From LC029 sp036676475 (lineage in GTDB: Bacteria > Bacillota > Bacilli > Aneurinibacillales > RAOX-1), in NCBI GenBank assembly GCA_036676475.1, contig JAKFCU010000032.1, forward strand, positions 124,001-188,000: a DNA stretch of 64,000 bases, read 5' to 3'. Below, in pieces: positions 59,931 to 64,000 of the stretch. A program made the position numbers and the translations under genes. Each line of letters opens with the position of its first letter. Position 1 is the first letter of the stretch. The notes beneath the pieces were generated by a model. That model was not told the origin of the DNA and did no database searches. It saw only the letters and a program-made list of their open reading frames with translations.

Positions 59931-60031
59931 CCCTCTGTTACTCCTATCGCTCCATAATCAATTAGGTTTTCCACTAAAGGGAATTCTATCACAAGTTGAA
60001 ACCAAATTTGAGAAAATATTGGATTAGAACC

Positions 60032-61279
60032 CTATTTATCAAAATCCTTCACATATAAAATCCGTTCGTATAAAGTGGGATGACTGTATAAGACGAATTT
60101 CACCAAATTAGGCGGATTAACTTCGGATAGTCCTTCTACTGCTAACCTTTGAAAGGTACGAACGGCCGCATCAGAATCATGAAGCATGTTCATGGCGTAT
60201 TCATCTGCTGCGTGCTCATATTGCCGTGAAACTGCATTTTGCAGCGGCATGGATACAAAGGAAAGAATTGACAGAAGCAGCAAAATAAACGGAAGAGAAG
60301 CAGGATCACCCTCACCGCTAATCCCCCAAAAAGCACCCCAACAACGAACCATCCACCGAAGTCCATGATAAAGGATAAACAGAGCAACCAAGATCATTCC
60401 AATGGAGCCTAAAAACAGCCAAAACATGTGCTTTAAAACATAATGACCCATTTCGTGTGCCATGATGAATAAAATTTCATCGGTCTTTAATTTTTTGAGC
60501 GTTGTATCCCATAAAACAATTCTCGTATTGGAACCAATCCCATTGACATAGGCGTTTAAAGCATTCGTTTTTTTAGACATATCTACTTCATAAACTTGGT
60601 GTGTAGGAATATTCGCTTCTTTTGCTAATACAAGAATCTCTTCTTTCAGCTGTTGATCCTTAAGCAGACTAAATTCATGAAAAATAGGGTCAAGGACTAC
60701 CGGTTGAATATACATGAAAAACAACATGATGGGAATAGACAAAAGCCATACCCAGATCCACCAACGCTTAGGGCTTCTCTTAATCATAAAATAGAGCAGC
60801 CATACTAGCGGTGCAGTCAACACGATCGAAAGCCAAAAGGATTTCACATTGTCCTTCATCCACTCACCAAAAGGCTCCGTGGAGATACCAAACTCCTGTC
60901 GTAATTCAAACAAGTAGTAATCTAAAGGAAAATGGAGAACCGTGGTCGTAAATGACAATAATATGATAAATAGCACGATCTGAAAGAAGCTTCCCTTAAC
61001 AGGTTGAACCCAATTTCGAAAAATGGCGGACAGCCCTGTTCCTAGGATCAATAGATAAATCGCCCATTCAAGCGGCCCCCCTACAAAATACACTACATCC
61101 TTTATTCTTGAATAAGAAAAAGCCTGCTTCACCTGTTCCTCTGTCATAAAGGTCGTGGGGTCTGCGGGACTTCCTTGCAGCTCTACGGGCAAAGAGCTTG
61201 GAGCCGTAAGCAAATAATATCCTATCCCACCTATATACAGAAGCAACCCTATGGTAAATAAAAGATAAAACTTCCTCAT
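60032..61279 (-). CDS. M48 family membrane metalloprotease (Ste24/YhfN-like)
   Basis: 415 residues, integral membrane zinc protease. An N-terminal Ste24p-like region with several TM helices, catalytic HEMGH (MAHEMGHYVLKH near residue 265) and the third ligand region EHAADEYAMNM. ATG 61277-61279 with AGGAGG was chosen over an ATG 6 codons earlier. Substrates unknown; B. subtilis YhfN is the closest memory match. Confidence 0.9.
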   Translation of the reverse strand: MRKFYLLFTIGLLLYIGGIGYYLLTAPSSLPVELQGSPADPTTFMTEEQVKQAFSYSRIKDVVYFVGGPLEWAIYLLILGTGLSAIFRNWVQPVKGSFFQIVLFIILLSFTTTVLHFPLDYYLFELRQEFGISTEPFGEWMKDNVKSFWLSIVLTAPLVWLLYFMIKRSPKRWWIWVWLLSIPIMLFFMYIQPVVLDPIFHEFSLLKDQQLKEEILVLAKEANIPTHQVYEVDMSKKTNALNAYVNGIGSNTRIVLWDTTLKKLKTDEILFIMAHEMGHYVLKHMFWLFLGSIGMILVALFILYHGLRWMVRCWGAFWGISGEGDPASLPFILLLLSILSFVSMPLQNAVSRQYEHAADEYAMNMLHDSDAAVRTFQRLAVEGLSEVNPPNLVKFVLYSHPTLYERILYVKDFDK

Positions 61280-61500
61280 TTTCCTCCTCCTGTCCATTCA
61301 CATCATACTTCATTCCCCCATCATTTTTCACCAAACCTGTGCCTTTCAAGCACATACTCAACCTATTTTGCAATATGTATACGCAAATGTTACAGTAATA
61401 TTATTTTTAAATATTCAATCTATTTATTGTACTAGAACAAGCCTCTTCTTTAATACATTAGAATCAAATAAAGCGGTTTCATTTGAAGGAGATGGTTTCT

Positions 61501-61644
61501 TTGAAAATTGATCCAACGTGTAAAATGTGCCAAAAACAGTGTAAACAGCGACGTCCGGCTGTTGTGGTTTCTTGTGCCAAATTCATACCTGTAGCATCGC
61601 TAAAGGTAATAACCACGGCTAGTATGGAGCCTGTTTCTAGTTAA
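61501..61644 (+). CDS. Small Cys-rich protein, unknown
   Basis: 47 residues from TTG 61501, MKIDPTCKMCQKQCKQRRPA then VVVSCAKF. CxxC plus two more Cys in about 20 residues suggests metal binding. AAGGAG lies 8 bases before TTG; an in-frame ATG at 61492 would overlap the ribosome site. The sequence is unlike its shadow-frame surroundings and has no family I recognise. Confidence 0.45.
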   Translation: MKIDPTCKMCQKQCKQRRPAVVVSCAKFIPVASLKVITTASMEPVSS

Positions 61645-61784
61645 TAACGTATTAAACGGTCCACTAATGATAGCGAAATGAGCCGACCTGGTCTAGTAAC
61701 CGAAGTTTCTACGCCAATTACATAGTCAAGGTTCACTTAACCGTGCCCCCACCCGACCATTTAGTCAAATAAAATAAGGTAAAG

Positions 61785-61822
61785 AAAAAAGCACCCATTT
61801 AAAAATCAGAAGGGTGCTTTTT
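61785..61822. terminator. Bidirectional terminator downstream of the NlpC/P60 gene
   Basis: AAAAAAGCACCC paired with GGGTGCTTTTTT. Between it and the small Cys-rich gene (61645-61784) nothing is recognised. Confidence 0.9.
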
Positions 61823-61831
61823 TATTTACCT

Positions 61832-62653
61832 TTATTCCCCACTCGCTGTAATAACTCTTTTGGCTCCATAGTATTTATAATGAGCAAGGTACCAATCCAG
61901 ATCACTAACCTCTACCTTTTTGCTGGCAGAGTGGACAATCTTATTGTTTCCAATATAGATGCTTACATGAGAGATTTGTCCTTTTTTGAAGGTATCAAAG
62001 AAAAGCAGGTCCCCCACTCTTAAATCTTTTCGATCCACTTTTGTTCCTGCGTTAAATTGATCACCTGATACTCTAGGAAGCTTAATGCCCATTTGCCCCA
62101 TGATATATTTCGTGAAACCGCTGCAGTCAAACCCCTTCGGAGTAGTCCCCCCCCAGCGATAAGGAGTGCCCACCAATGATCCTGCAAGCTTTTTCACTCT
62201 ATTAAGCATTAGTGACACCGAACGAGATGATTCAGCAAGATTATTACTTAGATATTCTGTAGCGACATAACCTGTCTGCTCTCCCATTTTCACCTTGGTC
62301 CAATCTTCTCCTATTTCAAGAACTTCAACAGCTTGTCCATGTTTCAGGACACTTAAGACTTGGGCTTTGAGATTTTCACCATCTCGCAAATTGAGCTTCT
62401 CGGCATCCACATATGCAAGCTTTTTTGCTTGAATCGTGGGCTTTGCAACATCAGGTATAGTAAGTTTTTGATTCAATTGTAAAAGATCTGAGTTTAGACC
62501 GTTTGTCTCCTTGAGCTGTTCAACACCTACGCCAAATTTGGCTGCAAGTTCATATAATGTATCACCGGAAGTTACAGTGTACTGTTGAGCAGCTGAAGCA
62601 GAAGAAACGAAAAGAAAGGAAGCAACAATAAATCCGGCAATCTTCTTCTTCAT
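61832..62653 (-). CDS. Secreted NlpC/P60 peptidoglycan endopeptidase with LysM and SH3
   Basis: 273 residues. Signal peptide (cleavage likely after ASA, residue 21), LysM (about 24-67, YTVTSGDTLYELAAKFGVG), bacterial SH3 (about 80-135), and NlpC/P60 with catalytic Cys in KGFDCSGF, His in GQISHVSIY and a third polar residue in KIVHSASK. Cuts stem-peptide bonds in the cell wall. AAATGACATT upstream gives no strong ribosome site; ATG 62651-62653 fits the signal peptide. Confidence 0.93.
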   Translation of the reverse strand: MKKKIAGFIVASFLFVSSASAAQQYTVTSGDTLYELAAKFGVGVEQLKETNGLNSDLLQLNQKLTIPDVAKPTIQAKKLAYVDAEKLNLRDGENLKAQVLSVLKHGQAVEVLEIGEDWTKVKMGEQTGYVATEYLSNNLAESSRSVSLMLNRVKKLAGSLVGTPYRWGGTTPKGFDCSGFTKYIMGQMGIKLPRVSGDQFNAGTKVDRKDLRVGDLLFFDTFKKGQISHVSIYIGNNKIVHSASKKVEVSDLDWYLAHYKYYGAKRVITASGE

Positions 62654-62927
62654 TCATTCACCACCAAATGACATTTTTTTATGTATTATGACAGGAATCT
62701 ATGAATCTATGTGAAATCCTTTTTCAGTATACCTTATATTCGACAGAAAAAGTAGATTGTTTTCACTAAAATTAACAATTTTTTCACATCTTACTGTAAT
62801 AATTGTCGATAAATATGCCGATAAGTGCAAAAAAAATAGTGGCTCTGTGGCCACTTTTATCATAAGGGGGTTTTCATCGTATGTTTATCTTACATTATGA
62901 ATATTACAGGGATGTTACAGTGTTATT
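62654..62927 (-). promoter_or_regulatory. Promoter region of the NlpC/P60 gene, and terminator of ytkL
   Basis: A TATACT -10-like site is near 62741 with a TGTCGAA box just upstream of it, and a hairpin AGTGGCcacagaGCCACT with a T run (62829-62858) closes ytkL. A partial family 1 tail (GCCGATAAGTG) lies at 62817-62827. Assignment of the promoter is tentative. Confidence 0.4.
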
Positions 62928-63620
62928 TCAATTTAATGAAATGGTTTCACCTGGTTCCACGACTTGTCCATCAAGCCCTTTTTCCTTCAGATCAGAAACG
63001 AAGGCGTGGGCATCCTGACGGATCAACTCAAAGGTGTTGTAATGAATGGGAACTACTTGTTTAGCTTTGATCCAACGTGCTGCAATGAGCGCATCCTCTG
63101 GCCCCATCGTAAAATTATCGCCAATTGGCAAAAAGGCCAGATCGATCTGATAAAGCTCCCCAAACATTTTCATATCCCCAAACAAGCTCGTATCACCCGC
63201 ATGATAAATGGTTTTACCTCCTATAGAAAGTAATAAACCATTGGGCATTCCCATATACACAATTTTTTTCTCATCATTTAATACAAGCCCTGAACTATGA
63301 AAGGCCTGAGTTAACTTCACTTTACCAAAATCAAACGTCCTGGAGCCTCCCGTATTCATCGTATGAACCTTTACACCTTGCCATGCAAAAAATGTAGCCA
63401 ACTCAAAGGTGGCAATAACAGTGGCATCATTGTTCTTCGCTATTTTTACAACATCATCGACATGATCACCATGACCATGAGTCAATAGAATATATTGAAC
63501 CTGAATATCATCCACATGGGCACTAGCCACCGGATTATTTGTAATAAAAGGATCAATAATAATAGAACTCCCTTGATGAGTAATTTGGATGGTTGAATGT
63601 CCATAGTAATGGATTTTCAT
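62928..63620 (-). CDS. ytkL: Metallo-beta-lactamase fold hydrolase (UPF0173, YtkL)
   Basis: 230 residues. Metal ligands in LLTHGHGDHVDDV, then H in AFHSSG, D in YHAGDTSLFGD and H in VVPIHYNTF. The HxHxDH motif is intact (HGHGDH). Substrate unknown. ATG 63618-63620 has AAGGAGG 9 bases upstream; a frame open 15 codons further is not supported. Confidence 0.92.
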   Translation of the reverse strand: MKIHYYGHSTIQITHQGSSIIIDPFITNNPVASAHVDDIQVQYILLTHGHGDHVDDVVKIAKNNDATVIATFELATFFAWQGVKVHTMNTGGSRTFDFGKVKLTQAFHSSGLVLNDEKKIVYMGMPNGLLLSIGGKTIYHAGDTSLFGDMKMFGELYQIDLAFLPIGDNFTMGPEDALIAARWIKAKQVVPIHYNTFELIRQDAHAFVSDLKEKGLDGQVVEPGETISLN

Positions 63621-63699
63621 ACTTAAATACCTCCTTCCTCTCAAAGCATATCCATTTTTTACCAAATTATTACACTAAAATATCGTATCTACAGCTACT

Positions 63700-64000
63700 T
63701 TATTGTAAAACCAATACGATAAATGCCTGGACAGCCCCAATTACTCCCCCGAGAAGAGCTCCAAATACCGTAATCATCTTTAATTCCTTTCCGGTTATAC
63801 TAACAATCATTTCTTCTAACTTATGAACCGGAAAGCCCTCCACTTGGGTTGCAGCGATTTTGGTTAAATTTATTTTTTTAAGGCCTTCTTCTAAATTGGT
63901 TTCTACCCAGTTCAGGAGGGAGCGTACCAAGTCAGGAACAGAATCGCGCAGTGCCGGAAGGATAGGTGCCCAGAAGGCTCCCCATTTGATCTGACGAATG
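63700..64000 (-). CDS. DUF445 (UPF0754) membrane protein, C-terminal part, cut by window edge
   Basis: The reading frame runs off the right edge; about 100 C-terminal residues are visible, ending GALLGGVIGAVQAFIVLVLQ. Motifs VEGFPVHKLEEMIVSITGKE and the terminal hydrophobic helix match the DUF445 family (YheB-type). Function unknown. Confidence 0.85.
   Translation of the reverse strand, partial: IRQIKWGAFWAPILPALRDSVPDLVRSLLNWVETNLEEGLKKINLTKIAATQVEGFPVHKLEEMIVSITGKELKMITVFGALLGGVIGAVQAFIVLVLQ

Noticed and set aside
38800..62750. Scattered single TGTCGAA boxes as Spo0A sites
   Set aside because: About eight are expected by chance in this window; only the phased pair before pstC was kept as a finding.
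1..64000. tRNA, rRNA, prophage or insertion-sequence genes
   Set aside because: None could be recognised; the only mobile-like items are the small repeats listed.

Overview
The window is chromosomal DNA of an endospore-forming Firmicute of the order Bacillales. The sporulation genes (sspI, ytxC, ytaF, ytvI, ytrH, ytrI, a DUF1657 gene), the T-box leaders, strong AGGAGG ribosome sites with frequent GTG/TTG starts, and gene order all point there. Much of the order follows the Bacillus subtilis stretch accDA - ytsJ - dnaE - ytrIH - ytpI/ytoI and icd - mdh - phoPR - polA - mutM - ytaF/coaE - gapB - speD - nrdR - dnaB - dnaI - ytxC - infC - rpmI - rplT - ysdB - ysdC. The menaquinone gene is mqnC (futalosine route). 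No rRNA, tRNA, CRISPR array, phage or transposase gene was recognised.

Layout. 1-4.2 kb: pheT (cut by the left edge) and pheS under a Phe T-box, a 23S rRNA methyltransferase and a Ktr/Trk potassium subunit. 4.3-8 kb: sspI, an M42 peptidase, a B12-binding radical SAM protein, ysdB. 8-14.4 kb: ilvB-ilvH-ilvC-leuA-leuB under a Leu T-box. 14.5-16.4 kb: cysH-sat. 16.5-18.1 kb: infC-rpmI-rplT with an L20-type leader and an AUU start for IF3. 18.1-24 kb: ytxC, a YhfH-like zinc ribbon, a DnaA-box/small-RNA region, and nrdR-dnaB-dnaI-mqnC. 24.2-30.1 kb: a phosphate locus, pstCAB, a chemoreceptor, pstS. 30.2-37.6 kb: speD, gapB, a lytic transglycosylase, coaE, ytaF, mutM, polA. 37.7-45.3 kb: an SPFH protein, phoU, phoR, phoP, a lipoprotein, mdh, icd. 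45.5-64 kb: ytvI, DUF1657, thioesterase, accDA, a FadR-like regulator, malic enzyme, dnaE, ytrHI, ytpI/ytoI, trmB, an M48 protease, an NlpC/P60 hydrolase, ytkL and a DUF445 gene cut by the right edge.

Main new observations. (1) Four promoters (pstS, the chemoreceptor, pstC, phoU) share one geometry: four PhoP-like hexamers at exact 11-bp spacing, then 9 bp, then a -10. This ties a methyl-accepting chemotaxis protein to the phosphate-starvation regulon; tandem Spo0A-type boxes abut the pstC boxes. (2) Five copies of a two-hairpin element of about 75-130 bp sit directly upstream of the ribosome-binding sites of mqnC, pstB, pstC, mutM and dnaE, and pairing is kept where the stem sequence changes. 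(3) About ten copies of a second repeat of about 50 bp lie between genes, often starting on the stop codon of the gene before. (4) Two perfect DnaA boxes lie beside a promoter/terminator pair that predicts a small RNA. Family names are recognised from sequence memory; no database search was run.
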